NCBI GenBank assembly: GCA_013399695.1
Contig: VXAU01002071.1
Location: 1,496,362-1,560,361 of the forward strand
Length of the DNA: 64,000 bases
Direction: 5' to 3'
Origin: Formicarius rufipectus
Taxonomy: Eukaryota; Chordata; Aves; Passeriformes; Formicariidae
Part shown: one piece after another, positions 1 through 11,794 of the stretch
Numbering within the stretch: position 1 is the first letter of the stretch
How the letters are laid out: every line of letters begins with the position of its first letter
Made by a program: the position numbers and the translations under genes
The notes under the pieces: generated by a model
What the model saw: the letters and a program-made list of their open reading frames with translations, nothing else
Database searches by the model: none
Told to the model about the DNA's origin: nothing

Positions 1-3000
1 CGGCAGCCAGATGTATTTACACAGTAGCCACAGTGCTGTTACCTAAGTAAACCAGGAAATTGTGCATTTGTTAAAATTAGGTTCTGAGATGCTGAATCCC
101 CAACTGTGCAGCTACACATTTTGCTCAGCCAGCAGTGCTGGAATTCTTCAGAACACGCCACTGCCTGTGTGCACACTCAGGAGTGTTGGAGGGGGGGTTA
201 CTGGTGATGGTGCCACTCCAGAATGGTGTTATCCCCATCACACTGGCAGGGCAGGGGTGGCACAGCACCAAACAGGGCAGGAGTTGTGGGGGTGAGAGGT
301 GGAGGAACACACACAGGGAGAGGCTCATCCCATGGTGAGCCCAGCACCAGCTCCCTGCCTCACCCCAGATTCCAGCTGCCAGGCGTGACACTGGCACTCC
401 CACCACAAGCACAGCAGGAATTATCATCCAGGCACCACTGTGGGATCACAAGGATTTGGAAAGGCTGAACACAACTGCAAAAGGCCTCAAAGTAACAGGA
501 AAACTGAAGCAGACAGGTTGATGCAGGAGAGAGACCACACAGCACTGAAGAACCCTTCAGGGACCATTAACCAGCCCTTGTCAGCCTGTCTTAGTGGAAG
601 TGTGTGCTGGGGGCTGCAGTCACCACCAGCTTCATCAGCCACACAAAGGAAGCACCTGTACCTCTCAGAGCCCCTTCACTCAGGGCTGTTGCCTTTCTAA
701 GGCAACACTGCAGGGCTTGATGCGGTTTTTGACAGTGGTTTGAGGGACCTGAACTCTGGGAAGTGTAAAGCAGCTTCATCCCTGCCCAGCCTGCTTCACC
801 AAGCATGACAGGTGACCAGCAACAGGGGCAGCAGCTGACTGTGGACAGGGCCCCTCGTGGGACTCAGTGCCCTGGGGGTGCCCCCAGCCTCATCTTCTGA
901 GGTCCAGCCAAGGACTCCAGAGCCTGGAGCCAACTCAGCTCTGTCCCACCATCAGCTGAACATCATCTCCTCTCCTACAGTGTTTGGACATCAATGTCTG
1001 CTTGAGAAAGTGGCTCTTTCCCACTCATTTGCTCCATGCTCCTCTGCCCTGCTTTTCAATTTCAGAGCTCTGGCAGATCACTGATTAATTCAAGCCTGTT
1101 TAATAACCCTTCTGTTTAGATGAAACAAGCTGTCTTGTTTTCTTTATTTTTAACACTAACTCTTGTTTCTTCGCTAAGGATCTCTGTCATTTAGAAACTT
1201 CTCTCTCTCCAACCAAGCTGATAATAAGATGGAGAAAGCATCTGCTTATGTCCCCATCTGACACCAGCCAGAAGTTACGAGGCTAAAGAGGGGCTGGACA
1301 CTTTGATGGATAAGACATCCTGAAAGCCTGGGCTTGTCTGGCAAAATCAGTGGCTCTACAAATGCCTGCAGCACAGCTCAAACACTGGGACAGCAGGGAC
1401 AGCCCTGGACAACACGGGCGAGAGGGAAGGAACACCCAAACTCCTCACCCAGCTCATCCTTCACCCTGTGGGGGTGGAAAACTTGCCATAACCCCCCCCG
1501 GAAGCTGCTGCTGCTGCCAGCTGTGCCCACGCTGTGCCAATCGATTGGCAACGGCCAGGCCAGCGTGGAGCTCACAGCTGCTCCCACCACCACGCCTGGC
1601 CTGTCCCCTCTGAGGGACCCCACTTTTGCTCTGTCACCTGCTCCCCCACTGCATCCTCACCCCAGAGGGTCCTGAGGCACCGTGACCACCCCCTGTCCCA
1701 ACCTCCTCCCCCCCACGCCCTGCCCCGTCCCACCCGCAGCCCACCAGAGGTCCAGGCAGGAGGAGCAACAGACACACATTCCTGATGGGAATGACTTGGA
1801 ACCTCTCAGCTGTCTCCTGCCTCTTTGAATTTCAAAGCTGCACTTGTCTGTAGAGCAACTGAGTCACTTCCTTCCTAGATCCAGCCTATCGGCCTGGATC
1901 CAGCAGTGCCCGGAAAACAATAAATCCTTCAAGGACTTGTAAGGCCATATTTCACAGGAATGCAGCGAGCCTGGCTGCCTGGAGAGCTCCACACACACCC
2001 TTTCATTCTCACCGCGGCCCCAGTCCCACCTGAGCAGGGCAGTGATCCCATCCCAGCCACCCCCAGCTCCCCAGGGCACTGCAGAGCTCAGCTGGGGACC
2101 AGCACTTGGGATGCACCCAGAGCAGCACCACCTCATCACCCCTGCCTAGATGGGTTTGGAACTGACAGTGGCATTTCCTTGATTCCACAAAACATACAGA
2201 GGGTCTCAGAGGGAGAGAAGCCACAGAGGAATTTGCTCTGCAGGACTCCACGGATCCTTTGGCAGACCCAAAGAAAGCTGCAGCCACAAAGGAGTTTGCT
2301 CTAAAATCACACCAAAGCAACACGTGACAACCAGTGTGGGTCGTGAGAACACTTTCAGCTGGTTCAATTTTATAAGTGCAACCACAAACCGGGCTTCCAG
2401 GTGCACCAAACATTCCTATAAAGCTCATAGGATTGTGAGGGCAAAGCCAGAACTCAATGATTTGAGCCCTAAAGCTGCAGGACTTGCACCAGGACAACAC
2501 AGTTGAGATGCTTGGCCAAAAAGAAGCTCCCAAATCTGAGTTTCCACACAGCTCTGAAGAAAACTGGTGATCCTGGAAAATCCGGGATCACTTCAGTGCT
2601 GATTCCATTGTCTTTTCAGGCATCAGAAACAAAGCCCAACTGCCTTACATTAAGATTCATAAGGCTGTTAAGCAAATGAACCCACATATATGAGGAAAAC
2701 CTAAATGACAAGGAAATGAATATGACATCCTCCTCAGTAACAAGATGGCTAAAGCAGATAATCTGCCCAGGGATGAAAAAATGAGCCAATATTTTGCTTT
2801 TTTTCATGTTAAAATTTGCACTGTCAGTGATAAAAGCAATGGGGTGGGTTTTTTTAGATCTTGGGAGGAGAAGGAAATTAAGCTAAAATTGTTTGGTTTT
2901 CAATAGGTCTTTGCAGCTCAGATGGTGTGAGAGGAGATTCTTGCAGGGAAGATGAGCTGCCCTGTGCCAAGGCACACACTCAGAGAGAACACATCTTTAT

Positions 3001-3966
3001 TAAAAGTAAATTAAATCTCATCTAAACTACAGGATCAACATAAGAGCCCATTTCATACAAGTCTGTGAGGAAATGGATGGTTAAAAACCCAACACATATT
3101 GCTGAATTCACACTCAGAACTGAAAAACCCTCTGCAACACCAGACCAGTCCCACCCCACCAGTCACTCCTGAGGTTAAACCTCCCACGGATCCAGTACCC
3201 TGGGCCAGGCTTAGTTTTATTTCTTTTTTAAACCACAACATCCTTGGAAGTCCTCAAAAGAGCCTCTGCTTTTGTTTCTCTCTGAGAATTTGTCCTGGCA
3301 CTTCTCAGCTCAGCCCAAGACAAGCCGTGGCCACCTCGACTTCAGAGGCTTCATTTGGTGGAACCGATGGAACCGAATGGCCCCTGTCACACAATTTATG
3401 CCTTGAAAAGCTGAGTTACACAAGCACTTGTACCAGCACCTTATTATATCCCAGTGGACAAGAAAAAGGGGCTCCTGCCTCTTTCTTCCAGTGAACTCTG
3501 GAGTGTTTGCCTGTGCTCCTTGGTTGCTATGAGATTTTTAAAGACAGTCTGAACCTGTTAGCACTGAACAGGCCTTTAACACAGTTCCTGCTCCATGAGG
3601 CTCCTCAGCTGCCAGTGGTGCCAAACACACCAGGGCAGTGATCAGAGCAGAGCTCCTCCTCTACTGCAATTAACTCCCTGAGAACTGCAGAGAAAACTTC
3701 ACAACTAGCAGAGAAGAGCCTGCAGTGACCCTTTGGCTGCTTCATCACCTCTCAGCCAAAAGAATGGCTGTGGATGATAGTCCATCTGGCCCTTGCAGCT
3801 TCTGTGACACCATGGATGGTGCCTCTGTAATGTTGATTTGGAAAACCGGAGGGGCAGACAGCAGAAGTCAGAATTAACAGAAGGTTTAAGGCAAACACAG
3901 AAACATTTCTCATTCCAAGCTGAACTTTGCAAAGCTCTTACTGTCAATTTGTCAGCTCCAGGTTTA
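1..3966. other. Unique noncoding sequence, no gene seen
   Basis: No recognisable exon, RNA gene or interspersed repeat is visible. Open frames here are short (under about 175 codons), overlap on both strands and carry no domain. Base composition alternates between GC-moderate stretches, with a C run near 1494-1500, and AT-rich stretches around 2600-2900. The sequence is unremarkable single-copy DNA. Confidence 0.6.
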
Positions 3967-4112
3967 TCAGAGAATTCCAGACTGATTTGGGTTGGAAGGG
4001 ACCTAAGAGATCATCCAATTCCACTCCCCTGCCACAGCAAGGGACACCTTCCATTAAATCAGGTTTCTCCAAGCCCTGTCCAATCTGGTCTTGAATATTT
4101 CCAGGGAAGGGA
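3967..4112 (-). repeat. CR1 LINE 3'-end fragment (minus sense)
   Basis: This is the reverse complement of a CR1 3' terminus. It begins with a degraded ATCA-GAGAAT terminal motif, followed by the GGTTGGAAGGGACC core at 3990-4003. The typical downstream order then follows: a catch through 'ctgccacagcaagggacacc', 'ccaagccctgtcc' and 'tatttccaggga'. The copy is 5'-truncated to about 145 bases and moderately diverged. It abuts an opposite-sense CR1 end immediately downstream. Confidence 0.9.
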
Positions 4113-4155
4113 TTTTTAAGGCCCCTTTCAGCCCAAACCATTCCACAAGTCTATG
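4113..4155 (+). repeat. CR1 LINE 3' terminus (plus sense), inverted partner
   Basis: About 40 bases match the plus-sense CR1 3' end. A TTTTAAGGCCCCTTTC segment is followed by CAGCCCAAACCATTCC and a decayed terminal octamer that ends in CTATG. It directly follows the minus-sense copy, so both 3' ends point outward. The arms at about 3985-4009 and 4114-4142 are inversely complementary. Confidence 0.8.
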
Positions 4156-4964
4156 TTTTAGCTTCACTTTTAAAACTTGTGAGGTGGCAAATTTTAAGCA
4201 GAAAAATAATTAAGCCAGTTAGGAAACCTCCAAGCACGTTCCCTTTTCCTCCCCACCTCTTTGCACTTCCATTAAAAATCAAAAGGAAATTCACAGACTT
4301 TTTTTTTTTGTTTAAATAACATTACAGGCTGTGACATAAACCAGCAAAGGCAGGAAATATGATCATGAGGGCAGTGCTCCATCCTCTGCTCCTGTCACTG
4401 TGACTTTTTGGGGACTTGGCAAACGAATGAGTAAAGGAGACAGCCGGCGTGTTTTATGGAGTTGAACTGTAACATCCCTGTTAAGCAGCCAACTTACCAT
4501 TTCTCTGCTCTGACACCAATAAATCTACCCAGCCATGGGGAACAAAGCTCTTCACATGAACTGGCCACATGTGAATCCCTCATATTTGGCTACCTGGGCA
4601 AGCACCCAGCCCGCTGGGGTCTGCCACCTTCACCACTGCTTTGGGAATATCCTCCAAGAAGCGGGAAATGGTCCAATTCACTAACACGACTGGGGAGGTT
4701 GTAACCCTGTCACCAACACACACACATTCACCCCAGCACCTGCTTTTCCAACTGCTGATTCCCAGAATATCACCTTCCCACTCCAAGCAGGTAAACAGCC
4801 ACTTCGGACTCTCCAGAAAACCTTGACAAGTCAAACCCTGAAAGCCCAGAAATCGAGAGGCAGATCAAAAGAATTCAAAGCCTCATCCTAAGTATTCCTT
4901 CAACATTAATCCCAAACACTCGGAGCACAAACTCACTTTTTGGAAGCTCATCCCAAAACGACCA
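4156..4964. other. Unique noncoding sequence
   Basis: AT-moderate single-copy DNA with a T run at 4301-4309 and a short CA run near 4719-4728. No exon, repeat family or RNA gene was recognised. Confidence 0.55.
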
Positions 4965-6210
4965 AGCAAAGCGGGACCGACCCCTGCACACCTCCAGACT
5001 TCCGCCCTTCCCTTGCTGGACGCCCAGTTTCCCCCAGTACACCCAGTGCCCCGCACGGGGGATCGCTCCGAGCTCTCACCCGGTGACACGAAACGGCCAC
5101 GGAGGAAGAGCTGCACATAAATCTCCCCGGGAGGTATTTGTTCCCAGGCTCGCTGGAAATAACACGAGGAACTTCTTCCACGCTGAGTCAGGGGGTGTCG
5201 GCGGCGCTGGATGCGCTTCCTTCCCGGCGCGCGTCACGGGCGGCAGGGCCAGCGCTGCCCCACGGCTTTCCTGTTTTCCCCAGAGCCAGGCGGCTTCCCG
5301 AGACACGGCACAGGGAAACGGGGCTCCGCAGCCGGGCACTGAGCTGCTGCAGGAACCAAACTGCTGTTCGGCAAGTGCTGTTCAGAGCCAGGCGGGAGCT
5401 GAAAGCAAAATAAGCTGTTTCCTTTAACCTGCCCTGATAGGCACACCAGGAATGGCCTCTCCAAGGGCTACGACTCCATCCTTTCACTAGGAAAATGGAA
5501 CAATGCCTGTGCATCCCAGGGGGCTTCCCCCCACACATCCCAGTGCTCCCACTGCTGAGCCCCGACTGGTCCTGCTCTTGGAGAGCCCTCCCAGCCCCTC
5601 CAGGTCACTCAGAGAGGCAGACGCAGCTCCTCCTGCCTGTGCCCGCTCCTCCGAACAGTCTCCTGCTCACACGGAATTTTCCTGGCGTAAGTTCCCACGA
5701 AAGCTTCTGCAACACCTGGAGCAGCACCTCCGTGTGCTCCCACCACAGTTAGTGGCTGGGCTGTGAGCACGGGCACGGCATTCCATGGCACTGGTACGGC
5801 ATTCCATGGCACTGGCACCCACCGGGAATGCTCCCACCGCTCCCGACCCAACATCCACTTACTGCGCTCGGAGGTGGATCGGCCGCCAGGAAGGAGCCTG
5901 CCCTTCCCGACCCTCTCCCACTCGTGAGGTGCCAGGATCCTGCTCCAGCCCCGAGCCCTCACCGTGCTGCCAGCCCGGCTCCAAACCCGGCTCCGCAGCG
6001 ACACGATCCCGGGTCAGCCGGCGGCTCCGGGAATGAGCCCTGGGAAGGGAACCGCGGCGGCAGCGGGAGGAGACGAGGTGAGAGGTCAGTGTAATATTTA
6101 CTCAGACATCACCTTTCACTTTTATGAAGTGGGGAAACGGTGCCGGAGCAGGAAAAGGGCTGCGAGGGACGTTCCTGCCTGGGAAGCCGCTGGAACACCA
6201 AGAACAACAC
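4965..6210. promoter_or_regulatory. CpG-rich cluster (candidate CpG island A)
   Basis: CpG dinucleotides become frequent from about 4970. They are densest at 5040-5350 and 5840-6080, while the flanks are CpG-poor as usual for vertebrate DNA. This pattern normally marks a promoter or other unmethylated regulatory element. A donor-like GAG|GTGAGA lies on the plus strand at 6075-6083, and a donor-like GGTGAG lies on the minus strand near 5080. No TATA box or coding exon could be assigned. The function is inferred from composition only. Confidence 0.55.
5775..5816. repeat. 21-bp direct repeat, two copies
   Basis: Two adjacent 21-base units (5775-5795 and 5796-5816) built on GGCATTCCATGGCACTGG differ only at the last base. 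They lie inside the CpG-rich cluster and look like a recent local duplication. Confidence 0.9.
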
Positions 6211-7914
6211 GCTGCCGGTGCAGAGAGGTAGAGTCTGGATGGGACAGGACCTTCCATCAGACCCTCTGACGCCAAAAAGCACACGGGGCTGGGGATGGGC
6301 TCTGGACTCTTCCCCCCACACACTGCCATCTGCCCTGCCTGAGGGGATGGTTGCAGGAGACAGGAGCTCTGAAGACCCTCTTCAGGTCTCCTGGGCTTCA
6401 GGAGATCCCCAGAGGGCTCATCCCTGTGCTCTATGATTCTTAGGAACTCACAGCAGACACGGAACGTGGTGCAGAGGGTTAACACAGCATCAGCTGGGTA
6501 ACAGGGCTTCCACAGGGGACCTCTGTTTCTTGGAAGAACTCTCTCCCTTAGCAAGTGGTGAGCTGGAACTGAGAGTGCCTCTCACACGGAGCTGTGCCAG
6601 CCTGGACAGTGGCAGGGCTGGTCCCAGGGCAGGGTCGGGGTCCCCCTCCCAGTGCCAGGCAGGGAGGAGAAGCACCAGCTGCCACTCTGGCACAGGGGGC
6701 CCTGGCTGGCAGGGCTCTCCCAGACTCGCTATTGCTCTGCCTTTGGGGATCATCTGGACCTTTTTTATAACGTGACTCTGATGCCTTTTATCTCCTGCTC
6801 TCAATGTCATTTTAACCCAGGCAAAGCGGGATTAAATTTTCATAATACGATACATTTATCTTGCTTTTCATTCCCCCCATCACCACCTCCCAGTTCGAGT
6901 TCACCCAAACAGAAGCTGCGATTACAGGGAGAAACATGACATGGGCTCTCCCTGATAAGGAGGGGAGAGCACCTCTTTCCCAGCACCCCCTCCCTGGCAG
7001 CCCCTGCCAGGCAGCAACCAGCACCGTGGTACCCAGCCTCGGGTGACAGCATCACTCAGCCCCTCCGAGATGCACAGATGGATCAGAATTCTGACTGAAA
7101 ACCACGCAGCAGATTAGGTACATCACCGATACAGGTTGCACCTGTGTATTTGGGAAACTTGTGCTTCCTTGGTGAAGTCCTGGTGCTCTAGAGCAGCCTC
7201 ACCCCCACCCGAGCAGCTCCTGTTCTCGGGTTCAGAAGCAGCAGGCAGAGGAGAGCCACAAACCACACAGACAGAGAGACAGCCACAACCAGCCTGCCTC
7301 GGCCAGGAATGTCTGAAAAGTCCCCAAATCCCCCTGCCCCCCTTCCAGTGCTGTGTTCAGCACTGGTCACGCTTCCAGCCCCTGTACCCAGTGCTCCCGT
7401 CGCCCAGAGGCTGCAGCTCAGCGCAGCTCTGCCAGTTGCTGGGTTTTACATTCCTCTTACAGTTGGATCCAGAGGATCCCCTCTAGTGGGATGAGAGGGA
7501 ATTTCAAGCCCACATCCCACTCCCATATCCCCCCCAGCTCTCTCTGTGCCCTCTGTAGTGTCCAGGGAGGGTGGTGGGCTGCCATGGAGAGCCGGCTCAC
7601 AAGTTACCCCGTTTTCCGCAGCCATTCGAGGTGAAGCCAAAAGCAGGCTGGAAAAGGGGGAAGAACCAGAGAAGAGACATCAAGGATAAATCCCCTTCAC
7701 AGCAGCAAAGGGGATGACTTCAATCAGCAAAACTTGGACAATGACATGTCCCCTGGCCCAGGTGTCTCACCAGCGAGCCTGGGCACTCCATGCCACTGAG
7801 GGCTGGAGGTGTCGTGGCCACCCTGTGACACAGCAGCACGTGGGGACCCAGCCCGAGGCGCCCGCAGCCCATTTCCCTTCCTGGCACTAAACCACCCAGT
7901 AAACACATATATTT
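6211..7914. other. Unique noncoding sequence between CpG clusters
   Basis: GC-moderate single-copy DNA. Frames of up to about 150 codons are open on both strands, but none has a domain or splice context. An AT-rich interval lies around 6760-6880. No repeat element was recognised. Confidence 0.5.
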
Positions 7915-8330
7915 TCACCGTAGAGAAAGGCTCTGAACGCGAGCCCCGGGCGGCCGCCTCTGCCGCCCAAGGACAGCACGCTGCCCTCAATTCTGCTTTT
8001 GTTCCCGCTCTGCCTTTCATGCCGAGGCTCCCTCTGCACCACTTGTGCACACAAAGAGCTCGCTGGGCCTCCTCAGACCGAAACGCCTGCGAGTCCCGCA
8101 CAGCCTGGCCGTGCCCCCGGCCCGCCGTGCCCGGGGAGGGACGTGGGCACCCAGGGAACAGAGCTAAGGAGCTCGGAGCGGGATGCTCCTGGTGCTGCAG
8201 GCGCATCAGATCCGGCCACCGGCGCCCGTGGCTCAGCCCCAGGAAGAACTTGGGAGCACCTTTTCCCCCTTGGTTCCCCCTGCCCTCCCCTCCGCTGTTG
8301 TGGCGGTGGCCTCCCAGCCAAGCTGGTTAA
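7915..8330. promoter_or_regulatory. CpG-rich cluster (candidate CpG island B, first part)
   Basis: Frequent CpG from the GAGCCCCGGGCGGCCGCC stretch at about 7941 onward to about 8235, in sharp contrast to the neighbouring AT-rich block. Promoter or enhancer function is inferred from composition. No transcript structure was identified. Confidence 0.5.
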
Positions 8331-8450
8331 GAGATTAACACTCTAAAAACCACATTTACTCTAATTAGCCATGAAATCTTTGTAACTAAGTGAAAAAATG
8401 TTTCCCTTGAGGGATTTTTGTCCATTCATCACTGTTTGAATTGCATGGGA
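8331..8450. other. AT-rich unique block, candidate conserved noncoding element
   Basis: A compact AT-rich, non-repetitive stretch with homeodomain-like TAATTAG and GATTAA motifs, set between two CpG-rich segments. The complexity is high, so it is not a simple repeat. Conservation is only suspected and cannot be shown from a single sequence. Confidence 0.25.
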
Positions 8451-8529
8451 GGGGGGAGGAAAAGAAAAGAGGGGGGGACGAGAGAAAAAAAACCCCTCAG
8501 ATCTAATGAATTAATAGCAGAATGCCCTG

Positions 8530-8775
8530 GGGGAGAACGGGCTCCTACACAACACGGGCACCTCAAAGGGGGCTTTTCACAGCTCGCCGAGGGGACGCTG
8601 CTGAATTATTTCGAGTTAACAGACTGTAACACAACGCTCCGCTCCCGTACGAGCCGGGCAGGGCACTGCACTCCTCCTTCCCGTTCCACGGGGATCGACA
8701 GACGGACGCTGTGCCCGGCCGGCTGGGAGCCCCTGCCCTGCCGACAGCCGGGGCGAAATAGGGCTCTGCTGGCAG
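8530..8775. promoter_or_regulatory. CpG-rich segment (island B, second part)
   Basis: CpG-dense DNA around 8540-8760, including CCGGCCGGCTGGG and several CCG and CGG runs. It follows the AT-rich block and may belong to the same regulatory domain as 7.9-8.3 kb. No exon could be supported. Confidence 0.45.
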
Positions 8776-8854
8776 CACCACCAGTGCCCACCGGTTCTTG
8801 TTTACTTGGAAAAACATTTCAGAGGTAGGTGGGAGGGGAGGCAGAGAATCTTGC

Positions 8855-9030
8855 CACAACTTAGTCCCATAAATATTTCATATCGCTGGAAGAAGAACGA
8901 TTATATTCCTGCCAGCACTTTTCTTGTGTATTTTAAATGTGTCACCGCCTTCTACTTTCTCCTCCATTTGTGTTTCTTGTAACAGGCCCATGAAATAAAG
9001 ATTAGCTGAATAATCAAGAGTGTTTAGAAA
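8855..9030. other. AT-rich unique block, candidate conserved noncoding element
   Basis: High-complexity AT-rich DNA lying between CpG clusters. It contains motifs such as CATAAATATTTCATA and GATTAGCTGAATAATC. No repeat family matches. The texture resembles vertebrate conserved noncoding elements near developmental genes, but this is inference only. Confidence 0.3.
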
Positions 9031-9104
9031 TGTGAAGGGGCCTGTCTCAGGAGCACTGCATGCTCAGGTTCATCTTTTTTCTCTTTTTTGGTCTCTTTTT
9101 AAGG

Positions 9105-9420
9105 ATGCCAAACGCAGATGGGGGAGCGCAGTTTTCACACGCCGTAAGAGACGGGCGGGAGCGGAGCCCGAGCGCGCAGGGCTGCGGAGAGAGGAGAGCA
9201 CACGCTTCCCCATCAAAACTGACAGCCCCGACGCCGTGTGGAACAGGGGGGCACCCTCCCCCATTACATATTTATTGTTCAAGCTGCAGAGGGGCCAATT
9301 AAAACAGCTTGATCACGGCCACGTTCAAAGAGACGCGGATGTGCTCGAGAGGCGGGCCGAGGGAAGCAGGTGTGCGCCCTCCCGTTGGGTACAGCGCAGT
9401 CCGCTCCTCCGACAGCCACA
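9105..9420. promoter_or_regulatory. CpG-rich segment (island B, third part)
   Basis: CpG-dense from about 9110 to 9200 (GACGGGCGGGAGCGGAGCCC region) and again at 9310-9410. A short AT-rich insert at 9265-9310 carries CCAATTAAAACAG. It is probably the distal part of one 1.5-kb regulatory region. No coding exon is evident: the 162-codon plus frame across it has no recognisable domain. Confidence 0.45.
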
Positions 9421-11204
9421 AACCAACCTCAGCCGAACAAAGGTACCTCTGCCCCCACAGGAGAGCGTTGTGTTGGCACCCAGCAGCCAGCCCCGCTTTC
9501 CACCTTGAGCTTCTCACCACACGCCCCACGCAATTTCTAAATATCAGCTTTTGCCTTCTTTCCTAGTTCAGCTCTTCACAGAAGCTGCCTACGGCATGAG
9601 ACAGTCTGCACCTACATCTGCCCTAGCTTTTGGGCAACGATTCCAAGATATGCTCTAGACTCCCACATTTAGCTGCAACAGGAGTTCCCAAAGTAAGTTC
9701 TGGAAAGGCTCGTAGCCGTAGTTAAACTGGAGATGCCGGGAAGATACTGCAAATCACATGTTTCCCCGAGACACCACAGGGTCTGCACAGCAAACTGCTC
9801 CAAATGTCATTTCCATTTAGCTGCTTTGCGAGCCAATTTGTCACATACTAATGCAATTTGCTGAAAAGAGTTAAAGAGCACAGGGCAGGAGCAGTCACCC
9901 CTTCTCCAGGCTCTCGCAGCCAGCCAGGATCTGCGCATTCCCTTTTGCATCCAGCTGAAGTTCCCTTCTGCCGGGAAGCAGGAGAAGCTCAGGGTTAATG
10001 CAAAGACCAAGACACAGCATGGGAAAAGCTGTTTCCATCATATTGGTAGATTATATGCAGACCCGTTACCTGTTTCCACCGTACAAACTTGTTATAAGCC
10101 AGGGGGAAACTCCACCATTAATTACATCAAGCACCACCGTGGCTGTGAGGACTAAATTGGGTTACTTTACCTTCTTGCAACAAGAGCTGTGGATATGGTT
10201 AGAAGAGTTGGGACATGACTGGCTTGCCAGATAAGCCATTTCACAACAAACATTGTAGTTCACATTACTCACTGCTTGCACCAAGTTTCTCAAATCAAAG
10301 CTGTTTTATCTGGTTCCCTGCACCAACCCCAAAATATCACATTTAAGCTTTGAGGGTCCTCAAAGTGACAACAAATGGCAAAAGGACAGCAATAAAGACC
10401 AAAAAACCCCATTGATTTTAAAGGATCTAACACCTCTGTGTTAAAGGTAAAAAGCCAGACATCTGTTCTGAGAATGGCACAGATTTCTTCCAAGGCATCT
10501 GTCTCTCAGCTGTAAAGTAGGTCATTTGATTTAACTTTGAGACACCGTTATCAATGAAGCCACCCAGAGCTGGAGAGCCAAGACCATGTCCCCAAGTCAG
10601 CTGAGATCTATTAAACACATTCAAGCCACCAGCGAAGCATCAAGTGCTCAGCAAATAACAGGGGAACCCTGTCAGCAGCGAGTTTTACATCATGGTACTC
10701 TGCTAACTTCACATTCTCTCACCTCCAAGCTTAAGGCGCTGGTCACAGATGTACAGGGGTTTTCCCCTCTACCATTTACTATTCACCTCACTTAATATTC
10801 ACCTATTGACTTTCTGATACCCCCTTAGAACACAGATTAATTGAACATCACTCACTTCACCTCCGGGAACGAGCAAGTATTGGCCATAGCTTGAATGGAG
10901 ACAAAGCCGGGAGTGCCTGACCGTGCCAGGTTAAACGGAGGTCACAACCGGAGAGGACAGCTCACCCAGGGCAGCCTCAGCTGTCACCAACACCCATCCA
11001 CAGCTCCGGGGATGGAGAGACTCGGACCATCACCCAGGAGTCGGGATTTCCCTCAAGGGAGCACAAGTTCATTTGCCATCCTCCCGACCATCACCTTCCA
11101 AAAAGGGTTTTGCGAGGATTTAGGAAAGTTTTAATGGGGATTTTCTTTCTTTCCTCCCCAAGATTCAGGGGTGTTTACAAAAAAGTCCTCCCTTTCCCAC
11201 AGGA
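9421..11204. other. Unique noncoding sequence
   Basis: Mostly AT-moderate single-copy DNA with no recognised repeat or exon. The stretch at about 10030-10140 is high-complexity and contains ATTAATTACATC, a homeodomain-like site, so it is a weak candidate regulatory element. CpG rises again from 10860 toward the next island. Confidence 0.5.
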
Positions 11205-11413
11205 ACTTTTTATGGAGGTGAGCTTATGCCGGTGCATTGGCCGCTCCAGACCGTGACTGAGCGGTACCAAGCGGCTGCAGAATTAACCGGGAGATGCATC
11301 GATGTCTGTAGCGTGTGTGCGCACGTAGAGCAGCCCCGGGAGGGAGCGCGACGTGGATTCTCGGGAACAGAGAGGGTCGGAGCGCTTCCTCCATCACCCC
11401 CGCAGGCAGCCTC

Positions 11414-11544
11414 GGGTAACCCCATCACCCCCGGGCAGAGCCGCTGCATCTCGCCGGGTACCCCACATCACCCCCGGGCAGCGCCGCTGCATCTCGCCGG
11501 GTACCCCACATCACCCCCGGGCAGCGCCGCTGCATCTCGCCGGG
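11414..11544. repeat. 43-bp minisatellite, about three copies
   Basis: Units at 11414-11455 (42 bp), 11456-11498 and 11499-11541 (43 bp each) share the core CACCCCCGGGCAGCGCCGC followed by TGCATCTCGCCGGG. The last two are nearly identical. The 43-bp period is not a multiple of three, so any reading frame shifts at each unit, which argues against a coding role. Confidence 0.95.
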
Positions 11545-11758
11545 CACGACCGGGACCGGCGCCACCGAGCACCACCCCTCGATCCGCATCCCTCGGTGCC
11601 CCCCGCCTCGGGCACTACAGCGGGGACCAGTCTCATCCCCACCTCCTCCACCGGGGGATGCCCAGAGTGACACCCCTCCGCAGCCCAACGGGCAGGACCC
11701 CCCTCGCCACCCACGGCCACTCACCAGCCCTCGCAGCTGCGGTGCCTCTCCCGGCTCA

Positions 11759-11794
11759 NNNNNNNNNNNNNNNNNNNNNNNNNNNNNNNNNNNN
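11759..11794. other. Assembly gap (36 N)
   Basis: Thirty-six undetermined bases lie between extremely GC-rich flanks. Such gaps are common where short-read coverage drops in bird CpG islands. The true length may not be 36 bases. Confidence 1.

Noticed and set aside
6355..6440. Possible CR1 terminus ending in CTCTATGATTCTTAGG
   Set aside because: Only the terminal octamer-like bases match. The preceding sequence lacks the CR1 core.
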